Origin: Pyrenopolyporus hunteri
Lineage: Eukaryota; Ascomycota; Sordariomycetes; Xylariales; Hypoxylaceae
Reading direction: 5' to 3'
NCBI GenBank assembly: GCA_902806595.1
Contig: CADCXC010000003.1
Span: 1 to 64,000 of the forward strand
DNA: 64,000 nucleotides
The notes under the pieces were generated by a model that had not been told where the DNA came from, searched no databases, and saw only the letters and a list, made by a program, of their open reading frames with translations. Position 1 is the stretch's first letter. Each line of letters opens with the position of its first letter. Below, in pieces: positions 1 to 11,531 of the stretch. The translations under genes and the position numbers were made by a program.

Positions 1-190
1 CTAACCCTAACCCTAACCCTAACCCTAACCCTAACCCTAACCCTAACCCTAACCCTAACCCTAACCCTAACCCTAACCCTAACCCTAACCCTAACCCTAA
101 CCCTAACCCTAACCCTAACCCTAACCCTAACCCTAACCCTAACCCTAACCCTAACCCTAACCCTAACCCTAACCCTAACCCTAACCCTAA
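1..190. repeat. Telomere repeat array (CCCTAA)n
   Basis: About 31 uninterrupted copies of the six-base unit CTAACC start at base 1, so the G-rich TTAGGG strand runs outward on the minus strand. This is the canonical vertebrate and filamentous-fungus telomere unit. The array stops sharply at about base 190 and changes to unique sequence with no degenerate transition zone, which places the window at a true chromosome end, left arm as drawn. Confidence 0.98.
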
Positions 191-578
191 CTATTGTATT
201 CTGATATCCTTCTGAGAGGATGGCTCTGTGGAAAGATGGTCAACGTTTTTCCATTATATCCTATGGTGCAATCCATGAGTAGTGGGCTTCCTCCGACGGG
301 TCGTCGCAGTACGTTTGGGGGAAGTCTACTACAGTCGTTGAGGCTCAGTGCCATAACTGATCCATCCCCAAGATGGGAGTTTAATCTTCTTAGAGATCGT
401 CTTTTACCATATACTTATCCATCACACCACGTAATTACGTGTTTTATTTATTTAATATAAGAAGTAAAAAGTTTCGCGACCGAACCATCGCCGCGTTCTC
501 CGCCAGCGTTAAACGCCTAGCCAGTGGCTCGTCGACGACGGAGTCCCCGGCTATTCACATAAAGTGACCGCTAAGTTG
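191..578. other. Subtelomeric spacer, no gene seen
   Basis: Unique sequence of ordinary composition between the telomere and the first gene. The open frame at 194-460 starts at a non-ATG codon in telomere-adjacent sequence and shows no recognisable domain. I see no subtelomeric helicase fragment. Confidence 0.6.
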
Positions 579-3487
579 TTAACGATGAAACCTTTTCGAT
601 ACATCCAACCCCGCCAGTATGGATCTTATCCTTGGTTCTATTTCGGCCCCTAGGTGCTGATGGGAGAACTGCAGCATTGTACCCCTTAAGCGCGACTCTT
701 CAAGTTCCAGAGGGTCGGCGGCCCCCAGCAGTCGCCGGTAAAATTCGTAGAGCATCACCCTTTCGTTCGTGTTTACGCGCGAATTGAACCCGTAGGCTTC
801 CGCCGCTACCCTTAACTTAGGCATGGAATCAATCGCATTGGCTTCTTCCGTTGCCAGGTATTGACATAGCCTCCAAACAACCGGACGCCGCTCCGGCGGA
901 CGTGATAGGAACTCTCGGAGGTGAGGGCAGCTTCCGTCGATTCTCGCGCCGTATCCATACTTATCAAAGACGGTAGGTAACGACGAAGAGCTCCACGCCC
1001 TCCAGAACTCGTCGAAGGAGCATGTAGGCGGGTCAGGAGGACCGTCGTAGGGTATACCGAGACTCTTGCAGTACGCTCTTCGTGATCCGTGCCCGAAGAA
1101 GAGCGTGTTATAAAGGCCCCCTAAGGCGCCCTCCGCGTGTCGGACGCTGTCAGAGCTTAGGCCCCTCCCAACACAGGTCGGGAATCCGAAGTCGTACCAG
1201 AAATCTAAGTCGTCCTGCGTAGGTGGCGGATTGGTGTTGCCGAGGGTGAGAGCGAAAAATATGAAGCACCGGCGCTTCTCGTACGGCTGCAGCTGCTCTA
1301 CGGATTTACCGCTGTCCCGACCTTTGAGATAAGGCCTAGCTTCCTCGAACATCTTATCGAGGATAAAACGCCCTGACAGTTCGCTCGGCTCGTTTGCTAC
1401 GTCTCGAGTTAGTAGATGAGTGTTGCGAAGAAGCCACGGGAAATATCCTCCGCGCGAAACTTCCGGTATCTTCTCAAACGAGCGTTTGATGTTATCCAGG
1501 AGCGAGCCGCTCTTCCTCCATACGTCAACCTCCTCGCTAGAGATATCTAAGTGTACGAACAAACCGATATAGACTCCCAACAGGTGCGATCGCTCATGCC
1601 AAGTCTTGCAGCGGTCAAATCCGAAGTCTTCGAGAACCTGAGGGTCAACCGGCATCTCATCACGAAGGCAGGAGCGGTATAGGTAGTCTGCCGAAGTAAG
1701 CGGTCGGGCGTTGCAATAGAAAATATGATGGATCCCCATCTTGTCCTGGCAACCCGAGCTACAATACCAATCCCTGCCGCAGAGCGAACAGCGTCGGGAG
1801 GTTGTCCTCTCGCAGATCTTACACTCGCCTTCCGTCTCTGGGGGCGCGGAGGGTGAGGACGAAGGCAGTTTCTCAGCCCTCGTTGCTTCGTAGGGAGGTG
1901 AGACTGGCCTGTACGAAATGAAACACATTAGCGAAGCCAACGGAAAATGAATAGATCCTCATACCTCTCTGAAGCCGGCCCGGAAGCAGCATGCTCCCTA
2001 TTTATTTTTAGATGTTCATTAATCAACTCAGCGACGTACGGATCGTCCGCGTGCGGTATGGCGGTGGCAACTGACGAGCCCCCTACCGTGGATTCCTTAC
2101 CGTGGGGCCTGTGCTTATTCCGACGTTCGAGAAGAGTTTCCACAATATGCCTTTCGAGCTTCATGGTCGCGGACGATATTGTGTCCACCGCGCTCTCACC
2201 GAGGTTGTCCAGCTCGGGTAGCGTCCACAACTCGTAGACCTTTCCGTGGCAACCACGGCACGCAAATGATCCAGCCGCGGAGATGAAAGCGGAACACAAA
2301 AGACAAGCTCGTTTACTGCAACCGACGTAAGGAAATGCCTTGTCGCACGGGACCCCTCTCCGCGACAGTTCTAATATAAGTTGGACTTCGGCGTGGATGT
2401 TGTTCTCCGTCACCCTGAGCTTGTCGAACCTGGTCACCAATCTTTCTCTCGTCCAAATGCCGGACTTTCCGCGCTCCGAATGCATCAGGATCCTTGCTTG
2501 CTCGTCCGTGAGCGGTAGGCCAAGAGACTTGAAAGCTTGCCCAACGGTCCAGGTGGGTGCCGCGGCCTGTTTCTTAGCTTTAGGAACCGCCTTGACGAGA
2601 GATGGCAACTCTACGCAGCGCATCTGCAGCTGATCAAACCCATCGATCCTCTCGGCGGCGCGGACAAATGTTAACAAGGCGGCACGTGGTCGACCAAGCA
2701 GATGAATGCATTCACCAATCCTTCTGCCCAGGGCCGGTTTCTTCGGCCGGATAGCCTCAAACTCGGGAAGACCGTACAGCACTCTGATATTGTAGGCCTC
2801 GATGACAAGAGAACCCGCGCCTGTTGCTTGTTGATGCAATGCAGAAGACAGAGATTCAACCAGCGTCAAAAGTGTCTCTGAAGCCTCCGGGCAGGACTGC
2901 TTCGTCAGAGGTATCTGACCCTGGCTCAAGGCGTTTCGCAAATCGGAAACATATTGACTTATCCTCGGCGCACACTGCGCCAACAGCGCGTCCCACAACT
3001 TCGATATTCCACCAGACGCATATGCTGTATATCCTCCCTGTTAGCAGCCAGCCAAGCCCGTAGCCCACCAAACAGACATACCTCCGGAGCTTGCGACGAG
3101 CCTAAGGCAGCGTTCTAGTTCGCTTATGAATTCCTTATCCTTCTGCTTTACTCCGCAGTTTTTCGCTACCATAACCTCGGGCATACCCGCGCTCTCAACC
3201 ATCAGAGCGGCAGCAACTTGATACCCGCCTTTCGACTGGGAAAGGACTTCAGACAGCCGGTCAAGGAACGCGCGCTTAACCCTGTCGTCGTCGAAACGAG
3301 TCAGCGGCTGGCCCGCAATAGAATCACGATCTTCCGCGGTCTCCGCCGCATCGCATTCTTCGTCATCGGGGCCAAATACGGTGACGTCGCCTGCTTGACC
3401 ACCATTACGAAGTCTCAAAAGCTTCGTATATGCCTCGAACCTGGACTTATCTAGGCCGGCGAGATTCCAATGAAACGTATCGCGCAT
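579..3487 (-). CDS. OTT_1508-like deaminase fused to a MYND zinc finger (3 exons)
   Basis: Proposed exons are 3487-3082, 3024-1965 and 1908-579, giving 931 residues. Intron 1 (57 nt) runs GTATGT to ATACAG with a GCTAAC branch site. Intron 2 (56 nt) runs GTATGA to TACAG with a GCTAATG branch site. Both junctions keep frame. The middle contains HAEVQ (His346) followed by GCSKRACLLC (Cys376, Cys379), the HAE...CxxC zinc signature of the cytidine-deaminase fold and very like the fungal OTT_1508-like deaminase family. Exon 3 begins with a complete MYND finger: C518-x2-C521, C529-x2-C532, C538-x3-C542, H550-x3-C554. The substrate is unknown. The MYND finger probably binds a partner protein. The region from 600 to the end is unassigned. 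The ATG at 3487 is the first in frame, but coding-like sequence runs upstream to about 3553, so a small 5' exon may be missing. No lesion was seen. Confidence 0.8.
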
Positions 3488-5981
3488 CGTGAGAATGGCG
3501 AGAGCGAAGAAGACCCAGCCAAAATGAGACCGGGAGTTTACGAGACCTAACAAGTGAGGGGAAGCGAGGATTTATCGTACGCGGGTAGGCCGCAGCAGCT
3601 GTCGGTTATCACATTTCATAATGCAATGGACGACTAGGAATGCGCATTATTAAAGGGCCGTACTGCAACCCTATAGGCCGGAGATACCTACTGTCCGGAA
3701 GAAGCTTGTCATCGAGTACCCTTACGTAGGTAAATATTCATTCTACTCGAGGCAAAAGGTTAAATATCAGGTGCGAATAGAATAGTTAAGTGACCGCCGG
3801 ATTTAAAGAACTACTCTCTGGTAGAGTATTATTTTGGTACAAGAAACTCATCTTTCCCCTCGCGTCGAATAGGCGTTGTAGGAACCGCGAAGATCTTACG
3901 ACGCAATCTGACCATACATAACCTGCCCAATACACGATCGAATGAGATGGCGGGGAACGCCAATATATGATGTTCCCGTGTCTGCCGTCGAAGCATACCT
4001 GGGTACCTAAGTAACACCCAAGTAACGGCGAATGATCGGCTTGAGACTGCTAGTTACGATTGCGTTAGGCAGGAATGGGCGACGGAGTAAACAATATGTT
4101 CGTCCTAAACTACGCGGCCTATCGCGTAAGGATGTCGCTGTAGAATAGATATTCGCGATATATAGCTAAGAAAGTGCTCTAAGGTGTATAAACCAGTAAG
4201 ACCTCCATTATTTAGACCCGCTGCTAGAATCCCTTTCCGATGCTTCAATACTAGCACCTCTACCATTAACCGCAGTAAGCCATTCATCCCCTCGATTTTG
4301 TCCAAACCCCCATTGAGGCTGACCATCTGATTTATAGCGCTTATGTGGTTTGTCCATGCAACAGAGCCACCCGAAGCAAATTAAATAGAGATAGTTCGCT
4401 CTAGTGCGATTCAAGCCAAAGAAGGACTCGGGGAGATTTACAATAAGATAAGGGTTCAATGATAAGATGGCGATGGGATATGGTGGGAAAACTGCCTACT
4501 TACGTCGTCTGAGGCCAGTGGAAGAGACGCGGAAATGGGTACGTCTGGTACGATAGATACAGACTGTATTTTAGCCGTTCCAAGCATTTCCGCGATGGCA
4601 TTTCCGAGAATAGTTATGCAGGCTCCTTTATACTGTAGAGCGTGCTGGTGGTAGTGCCAGGTCCCCGTACGTACCTACACAAAAGCTACGGGAGGAACAG
4701 AGGAACATGCCCGCCCGCATCCCGGAGTCTGTGAGGGCTACCAGTAACCAGTCTTTCTTAGCAGCACGTTCGTAGAGATGATTATGGCCGCCCCTATGGC
4801 TGTTGATAATTGTGTGACGTTTAGGCAAGTGGGACGAGGGTTAGAAGAGAAGACACGGATACATTGCGGAGGGCCCGGCAGTACTAACAGTGGCTTATAA
4901 GATGATTCCCGAATCGTGATAATGGAACTGTAAAGCAGTTGAATGCGTCTCCGCGCCCGGAGGGTGGACTGATAGCTGCCTGGTGGGTTGCGAGTTAGCC
5001 GGCAACATGGTCCTTGCATGGTGTATAAAATTCTGAAGAGGCTCGTTGAGGAGGATTTTTGATCATCTTGCTAGCATTAGGATGCTGTCCAGGATATCCT
5101 CCCATGACTTCAGCGTTTCTGATGATGTTACTCCATTCTCCCGCAAGTCTCATTTCCTGGTACTCGACCGTACGCTTTCTAATTTTTGCGTGTGTTTTTT
5201 GCTATAGAAGACCTTACTATGTTCCTGGTATACCTGGCCTAGATACCCAAACCAAGCTCGGCTTGTTGTTGGCCAGACGGGTATGGAATATTTCCTTTGA
5301 AGAGGGACTGCTATCTGATCCTCCGTCTTGTTCTAGAGGCATAGCCATCGTATGCACCTAGCACCTCCGTGGCGAACAAGAACCCGGGAGTGTTCGTTAT
5401 TAAGGTAACGAGAAGGAGAAAGGATCCCTCATAACCCGAGTTTTATTCATATACTGAGCTCCATGTGGGCTTAGAGCGTTGGATGTTATATACCTAGCAA
5501 TTGCGCTTCAAATCATGTTAGCGCCGCCCCGGGATGTTTCGTGTATTCTACGATACCGTATGCTACGTCGGCCCCGGGAGGGGGTGCTCCTACTTGTTGG
5601 GAAGTCCTGTGGATCAACACCGTATTTAACCTATTGGGGGAAATGCAAAGCTTGGCAGAGGCGACGCAGAGCTGCCAGGAGGCCCCCGGACTGTAGGCAT
5701 AACTTCAACTTCTACATTTTTCTCCGTGTCTCGTACCTGTCAGCAGAACCTTCTTCAATAAATCCCGTGCATAAACGGGATACACACGTCTAAAATATAG
5801 GTAGTATGCCACTTAGACGGTAGATAGATACGTGTAAGTACCTACCTAGGTAGGTAGGTAAATAAGTACCTGACAGAGACGGCCCCTGCAGAATTCGGAG
5901 CGGAGCGTCGTCACGTCCCTTACCATCACAGACGAAAACGGGTTACTCCTCTCACCACAGCCATACCACACTGTATTGGGT
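3488..5981. other. Gene-poor spacer
   Basis: About 2.5 kb without a supportable gene. Short open frames at 5059-5361 and 5479-5793 begin at non-ATG codons or lack any recognisable domain and look fortuitous. The distal end holds TAGG/TACC-type motif copies just before the next gene. A 5' exon of the deaminase-MYND gene could lie within 3554-3720, but I cannot fix its splice sites. Confidence 0.5.
5837..5870. repeat. TACCTAGGTA-type palindromic motif cluster
   Basis: Contains TACCTACCTAGGTAGGTAGG followed by more partial copies. One of the dispersed motif clusters that recur through the spacers of this window. It lies about 110 bp upstream of the F-box-like gene. Confidence 0.8.
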
Positions 5982-6614
5982 ATGATGCAAGTTCAATCGC
6001 CGCTGCTGTCGCTACCTCGCGAAGTGCGTGATCGGATCGTTGAATTCTATCTCTCGTTCGACCACCAAGACTTCGAGGATTCGTTACGTCCCTATCTCGT
6101 ATATATGGGCGACATACCATACGCAAGGCCGCTACCATCGTTAATGCTTACCTGCAAACGCTTATACCGCGAGCTGTTGCCGGCGGTCCACGGACAGGCC
6201 GTCCTACGTGTTGCGGTTCGTGGCTGGAATGACCGCCGGGTTGGCTTCGCCGTCCGTGGGAATCTTCAGTTCGATCGGCTGGAGAAGCTCTGGCTGCTGG
6301 TAGCGACGGATTACCCCAATTGGAACAGCTGGTTGTCCTTCTTCGGGGCTGTCGTTGAGCGCGCTACTAGCCTTGAAGCTTTAGTTGTCGACTGGGCGCC
6401 AAGACCTGTTGCTTCTAAAGGATGGGCCGGGCGCGCGCACGCGAAAAAGGAAGACGAGTTCTTCGGTATCGTAGCGACTTTAGAAAAGCTTCGCGTCGTT
6501 CAGCTTTACGGCAACGTATCCTCTAGGTGGGTAGGTCGATTCGAGGAGGCGGCGCCCCACGCGCATGTGGTTTGTCACCGTTTCCGCTGGTGGCGAGAGC
6601 CCGGTATGGATTGA
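5982..6614 (+). CDS. Short F-box/2EXR-like protein
   Basis: A single exon of 210 residues starting at the first ATG (5982); a second ATG follows directly. The N-terminus reads LLSLPREVRDRIVEFYL, the LP-x-E-[VL]-x-x-x-I pattern that opens F-box and 2EXR-type domains in fungi. About 30 residues later comes LMLTCKRLYREL, matching the usual second half of such domains (L-x-x-[TV]-C-[KR]-x-[IL]-Y). The remainder is a predicted alpha/beta segment ending RFRWWREPGMD and has no motif I recognise. F-box members usually recruit substrates to SCF ubiquitin ligases, but many short fungal copies have no known role. It stands alone between long spacers. Confidence 0.65.
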   Translation: MMQVQSPLLSLPREVRDRIVEFYLSFDHQDFEDSLRPYLVYMGDIPYARPLPSLMLTCKRLYRELLPAVHGQAVLRVAVRGWNDRRVGFAVRGNLQFDRLEKLWLLVATDYPNWNSWLSFFGAVVERATSLEALVVDWAPRPVASKGWAGRAHAKKEDEFFGIVATLEKLRVVQLYGNVSSRWVGRFEEAAPHAHVVCHRFRWWREPGMD

Positions 6615-7639
6615 GGATGTAGAGCATGGAGTAGAAATCCAGCAGAATTCGCAAGGTTCTGAGGACCCTCTAGGAGCGCCTTACATTCATACTATGTATG
6701 CGTTGATTCATGCGTTCTTATCACATCGTACCTAGGTAGTTTTAGTCGATCATTATACTATGTATACATACTAGTCCTCCTCCAACGCTCGACCACACGT
6801 TTCCCGACACCAGAGCCAGGGGTTAGACCAGCAATGCGCCAACTCCGGACTCCGAGGCCCCAGATCCATGGGTTTCTCCACACGGGGCCGCCCATCATCG
6901 CTTTTGGCTGATATGCGAGCAAACCTGCGTCTTCGGGCCATCCTGTTTAAACCGTGCCGAGATTGAACGACTCAGTCAAGATTACGTGTCCTATATGAAT
7001 ATAGGTGTGTTGCGCATTACACGATAAGATCGTGACCACCAAAGGGAATTGGGTAGACGGCTTCAAGCTAATTTACCGCTTCGGTATTCTGAAGCTATTG
7101 CCGTCACCCGCTGCAAACCCCCACGCCGCGATACCCCACGCGGAGAGCGCTCAGCCCGAAATAAGAGTGCCCAAACGTTGCCTACCACACCGCCAATATC
7201 TCCAGTTCTACTACCCTAATATCAAAAGGTATGGGTTAGGTATGCTTTATCATTTTATCTTTCATTTACGTCAACTATACCATTAATTCGTGTCAAATTT
7301 CCAGCTCTCGCTAAAATAGAACTCCGGAGTAAAATACCTTCCAATAAAAGGTATTTAACATTTTCTACTTGCCTTTTCATCTTTTATTCATGTTATATAG
7401 GTACGTACCTAGGGAGTTAAGTCTGTACCTAAGTTCTTCCTGGTACCCAGGTATGGAGTGAACCGTTTATTCTGACGCTATCCTAGCTATCTCGCATACG
7501 TAAGATAGGTAGGTAGGTATATACATCCCTAACGCCGCGTGTTATATGTAGGACTCGGTTGTTATTGCGGGGGCACATCACAACCGATAACGTGTGTACC
7601 TGCTGTAGGCTACGCAGATTATTTTGCGAGTCGACGTAT

Positions 7640-7672
7640 AGGTACCTACCTACCTACCTAGGTAGGTAGCTA
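7640..7672. repeat. TACCTAGGTA-type palindromic motif cluster
   Basis: GGTACC followed by four TACC-type steps and then CTAGGTAGGTAG, a near-palindrome built of TACC units reading into GGTA units. Same family as the clusters at 5837, 11321, 13291 and 36056. Confidence 0.8.
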
Positions 7673-8353
7673 CTTACACGCGTGTATGGTACATACAATA
7701 CTGTTGCTGCCGCCATTATGCCGCCCTTGCAGATAGAGTACGATTGCTTTTGTTTCCTGGTGGAACCGAACCTACTTCCAGGCGGGTACAGAGGACGAAG
7801 GGCGGGAATCAAATACATGCCTCCTAACAATATTGATCCCCCAGAGTCAGGAATTGACGTCTTGGGGTCTCGAGGCCATCCCTGGTCCCTTAGGTATGTT
7901 GTTTTTGTACACGTCCTCAGCCACGACGTAAATAAAGAGACGCAACTCACCTGGTAGGTATGCAAGCTAGCACGGATCATTCGGCCACGTCGATGATTAT
8001 GATAACATCTGCAACATTACCCCGCGGAGTATGGAGTCGCCTGCCCGTTTGGACGGAGTAGACAGGAATTAAACAAGATACGGATACTAACGGCCTCTAC
8101 ATAGTTGCATGCGGCCGCAATTGAAGTTACATCAAAGCTCGAAGAGTGTCCTGCCCCGTACCGGTAGATCGCTAACATCGTCGAGGACTAATCGACCTTA
8201 CGAATATTCAAGCACGTCACTAGATAAACTCGCATTGTTGTATTATACCTGCTATACATATTAGTATGTGTGCAAAGTGGAGATCGGCAGGGATAGCTTC
8301 CAAATCCCTGTGTAAACACCCCCCGAGGTAGGTAAGGTATACACATAGTTTCG

Positions 8354-8359
8354 TATAAA
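8354..8359 (+). promoter_or_regulatory. TATA box candidate of the carboxypeptidase gene
   Basis: TATAAA within CGTATAAAACCC lies about 110 bp upstream of the ATG at 8471, a plausible core-promoter spacing for a secreted-enzyme gene. Pyrimidine-rich sequence (CTTTCTCCTCTCTCCC) lies between the two, as is common near fungal start sites. Confidence 0.4.
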
Positions 8360-8470
8360 ACCCGGCGAGCTCAGCACTATCCCCATATCGGCTTCCCAGC
8401 GGGCTTTCCAACTTTCTCCTCTCTCCCGGCCTATTCGCTTTCCCGAGGTATCGTGCCTCGCAGAGATTCA

Positions 8471-10449
8471 ATGTACGGCCTTGGACGAGGGGCTGCCGCA
8501 GCAGTCCTGCAGCTCTTTTCCCTCTCCGTTTCACTCACGTCGGCAGGATCGCTGCCGAACCGCATCGAGAAACTGGTTAGGAAGCAAGTTCCGGCCGAAC
8601 CCACCGGAGTGAAGACCATCACATCCCCAGGGGGTGCCGCGATCCGCTATAAGCAGCCGGAGCTGGAGGGAATATGCGAAACTACGCCCGGAGTCAATTC
8701 CTACTCGGGTTACGTAGACCTTGACGAAAACACCCACATGTTCTTCTGGTTCTTCGAGGCGAGGCACGATCCAGATAAAGCACCCTTGACTTTGTGGCTT
8801 AACGGAGGACCCGGTAGCGACTCGCTCATCGGGTTATTTGAAGGTTGTTTGCATGACGCATCGGCAACCCGACTAGATCGTGACGTGCTGAGTATTTTAA
8901 ACAGAGCTCGGACCGTGTAATGTGACTCACAATGGGACCTCGGTGGTCAATCCGTACGCGTGGAATGAAGTGAGCAACCTGCTCTTCCTGTCGCAGCCCA
9001 TTGGAGTGGGTTTCTCATACGCCGACGCGGTTGTTGGTGTTGTCAACGAGACGACCGGATTCCCAGTCAACTCGTCTCATCCGGATGGCCGATATAGCGA
9101 CGTCGACCCGTACCGGTTCGACACTACAGAATTAGCTGCCAAGGGCACGTGGGAGGTCTTGCAGGCTTTCATCAAGGATCTGCCTGTTCTAGACGCTACC
9201 GTCAAGTCTCGGAGCTTCAACCTCTGGACGGAGAGTTACGGTGGTCATTACGGGCCAACTTTTTTCAAATACTTCTACGACCAGAACGATCTTATCAAGA
9301 GTGGGCAGATCCCCGGCGTCGAGCTCAACATGCATACTCTCGGAATCATTAACGGCATTGTGTCTGAGAGGATCCAAGCACCTCATTATCCTGAAATGGC
9401 GTTTAAAAATACATACGGGATCGAGACGATTAACGAGACCATCTACAACTACATGAAAATGAATTATTACTTTCCAGGGGGTTGCCGCGACTCGATTGAC
9501 TATTGCTTCCAGCAGGATCGCTCTACCCCAGACGGCAAAGCTGCTTGCTCACAGGCAACCGCAATATGCCGGTCTCTCGTTGAATCACCGTATTAGTGAG
9601 CATCGCTCGTCTATTTTAGTACCTACCTATATTTCCAAGTTTCCCTGCTGTATTCTATGTATCCGTATAACTCAAGACGAATGAAAACTCCAAGGTAACC
9701 ATGTTACATAGATGCTGACACCTCGCAGTGTAGCTAGTGGGCGAAACCCTTACGATATCAGAGCCAAAAGCGACGCCGACATTCCACCTGGTTATTGGGT
9801 CAACTACCTCAACACGGCGAGGGTTCAAAACGCTATCGGGGTCGATATCAATTACACGTCTACGAGCAGCGACCAGATTTACATAGGGTTCGATTACACG
9901 GGAGATTTCGTGTATCCGAATCTATTACAAGACCTCGAGGCTCTGCTGAAGTATGATGTTCGCGTAGCATTAATATACGGCGATGCTGTGAGTTTCTATT
10001 ACTTGCTCCCCTTGCTTTACCCACGTCACGTCGGCTCCGTTCCCGCGGATACCGCTCGTAAGATAGTGACCCTAACGACGCAAAAATAGGACTACATATG
10101 CAACTGGATGGGCGGCGAAGCCGTGTCGCTAGCTGTAAACTACACCCACAAGGCCGAGTTTGCTGCGGCGGGGTACGCTCCGTTCATAGTAGATGGTGTT
10201 GAGTATGGTGAGAGTAGGCAATACGGAAGATTCAGCTTTACACGAGTGTACGATGCTGGACACGAGGTACCATACTACCAGCCCAAGGCTGCTTTAGAGC
10301 TCTTCAGGCGCGTACTGGATGACCTGGTTGTGGCTGATGGGAGCGAAAAAGTGACGCCAACGTATAAGAGTAACGGCACAGCCAACGCAACGCATACAAA
10401 TAGCTATACTACTTACTTCACGGGAAGGCCTGGCGACTGGAAGAAATAA
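8471..10449 (+). CDS. Secreted serine carboxypeptidase, peptidase family S10 (4 exons)
   Basis: Exons 8471-8843, 8905-9595, 9729-9987 and 10090-10449 give 560 residues. The introns (61, 133 and 102 nt) are placed by conserved motifs on both sides. Intron 1 splits the codon that restores ELGPC after LIGLFE. Intron 2 sits after SLVESPY. Intron 3 sits inside the GDA|DYICNW motif. The hydrophobic N-terminus (AAAAVLQLFSLSVSLTSAG) is a signal peptide. The S10 landmarks are LNGGPGSDS (substrate-binding loop), ESYGG (catalytic Ser235), GDADYICNW (Asp motif, 440-442) and GHEVPYYQP (catalytic His499). The enzyme should remove C-terminal residues from peptides in an acidic secretory or extracellular setting. 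Several NxT/NxS sites suggest glycosylation. Read without introns it looks broken by stops, but every stop lies in an intron. Intron 2 carries a TACCTACCTA motif copy. Confidence 0.93.
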
Positions 10450-10782
10450 AGCCAGAAGGATCAATGTTTCCGTATAGATCCGCAAGCTTCTCGGACTTAA
10501 TACAGGACATCAATTATTATCCGCGGCGGCTGGTCAGGGCTGAGACTAACGAATTGTTATCTAGCATATGTGGAATAATGCACTTATGGTTATCCCGTCC
10601 GTCGTAGTAACGTATGTATCATAATGACACTATTCCTATGATAAGGCTTTCAGGGGCTTAGGTAATAACGCTGCGCGTCTCGGGACGCGAGCGTTAGCCC
10701 CAGAATTTATCACTATACACTATTACCGTGAGATTTCGCGGAGGAGGCTGGGAGACAGTATGCGATGCTAGTTCTATTTCTA

Positions 10783-10820
10783 CTTCCGTCTTCCGTCTTC
10801 TGTCTTCTGTCTTCTGTCTG
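10783..10820. repeat. 7-bp tandem repeat CTTCYGT x5
   Basis: Five head-to-tail copies: CTTCCGT twice and CTTCTGT three times, followed by CTG. A pyrimidine-rich microsatellite about 330 bp downstream of the carboxypeptidase stop. Confidence 0.85.
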
Positions 10821-11320
10821 ATGGGTGATGGTAGCAGCCCGTTAGGAGGACGGTTCGGAGTATGGCTGGAGGAGCGTACGGTTGGCGGTCTGGTTGCATT
10901 CCGTTAAGAGTCCCATTCCGGTGATAGGAGAGGGAAGAGAGCAACTGATCCACCGTTCGGTCTGAAGAACCTCGCGGATTCGCCGTTACCCGGGCCGAGC
11001 ATTTCTCCCTCAAAAGAATGGAGGAACAGAAGATGATCCGGGGACGGGAAAGTGTCTCTACCAAACTTTCGGGTTGCAAAGGCAAGGAAATGATGTCTTA
11101 TGTAATCCGTACCTTGACCTACCCTAGGTACCAATTATACATGTAAGAACTCGTAACCGAGTTAGTGCCGAACCGGGACAACTACCTAGTCTGGTACTTG
11201 TACCCAACTTGACGATATGTACCTAGGTACCTATATATCCATCCCCGTTGCTTACTCATTTGACGCGGCATTACGTATTGCTTAAGCCCCGGAATACATA
11301 TCTGAGGGACTTTCGCAAAA

Positions 11321-11400
11321 TACCTATATGTACCTAGGTAGGTAAGGTACCTACCTTGTGTACATACATATCTACCTAGGTACCTAGGTAGGTAGGTAGC
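11321..11400. repeat. TACCTAGGTA-type palindromic motif cluster
   Basis: A run of TACCTATATG, TACCTAGGTAGGTAAGGTAC, CTACC and CTACCTAGGTACCTAGGTAG segments about 130 bp upstream of the GTP cyclohydrolase II ATG, possibly within its promoter. Confidence 0.8.
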
Positions 11401-11531
11401 GACTATAGAGGTCTTATAAACAGCCCGCGAAACCGAACCCAATTGCACATCAGCGGTCATCCTTTGCCCTTCTTCCCGCGTCGCATCTTCCAAAACTAAA
11501 ACCAAAAGACCTCATCTACTCAAGCAGAGGC

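Larger units (their letters stand above)
6615..8470. other. Gene-poor spacer with motif clusters
   Basis: About 1.86 kb with no convincing gene. The overlapping open frames on opposite strands at 7654-7980 and 7682-7957 contain stretches made from the TACCTA motif and are rejected. Motif copies lie near 7398-7454, 7508-7522 and 7640-7672. The last 120 bp carry the promoter of the downstream carboxypeptidase. Confidence 0.5.
10450..11531. other. Spacer between carboxypeptidase and GTP cyclohydrolase II genes
   Basis: About 1.1 kb without a supportable gene. It holds a 7-bp tandem repeat (10783-10820), TACCTAGGTA-type clusters (11220-11240 and 11321-11400) and the presumed 5' UTR and promoter of the GTP cyclohydrolase II gene. 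Confidence 0.5.

Noticed and set aside
1926..1940. Two separate minus-strand genes overlapping at a TAATG stop-start
   Set aside because: GTATGA...GCTAATG...TACAG makes a normal 56-nt intron that joins both frames, and the apparent stop and start are inside it.
7654..7980. Opposing frames of about 100 codons in the spacer
   Set aside because: They overlap on both strands and owe their length to stop-poor TACCTA repeats.
8844..10089. Carboxypeptidase as a pseudogene with in-frame stops
   Set aside because: All stops fall in three GT-AG introns whose removal restores conserved S10 motifs across each junction.
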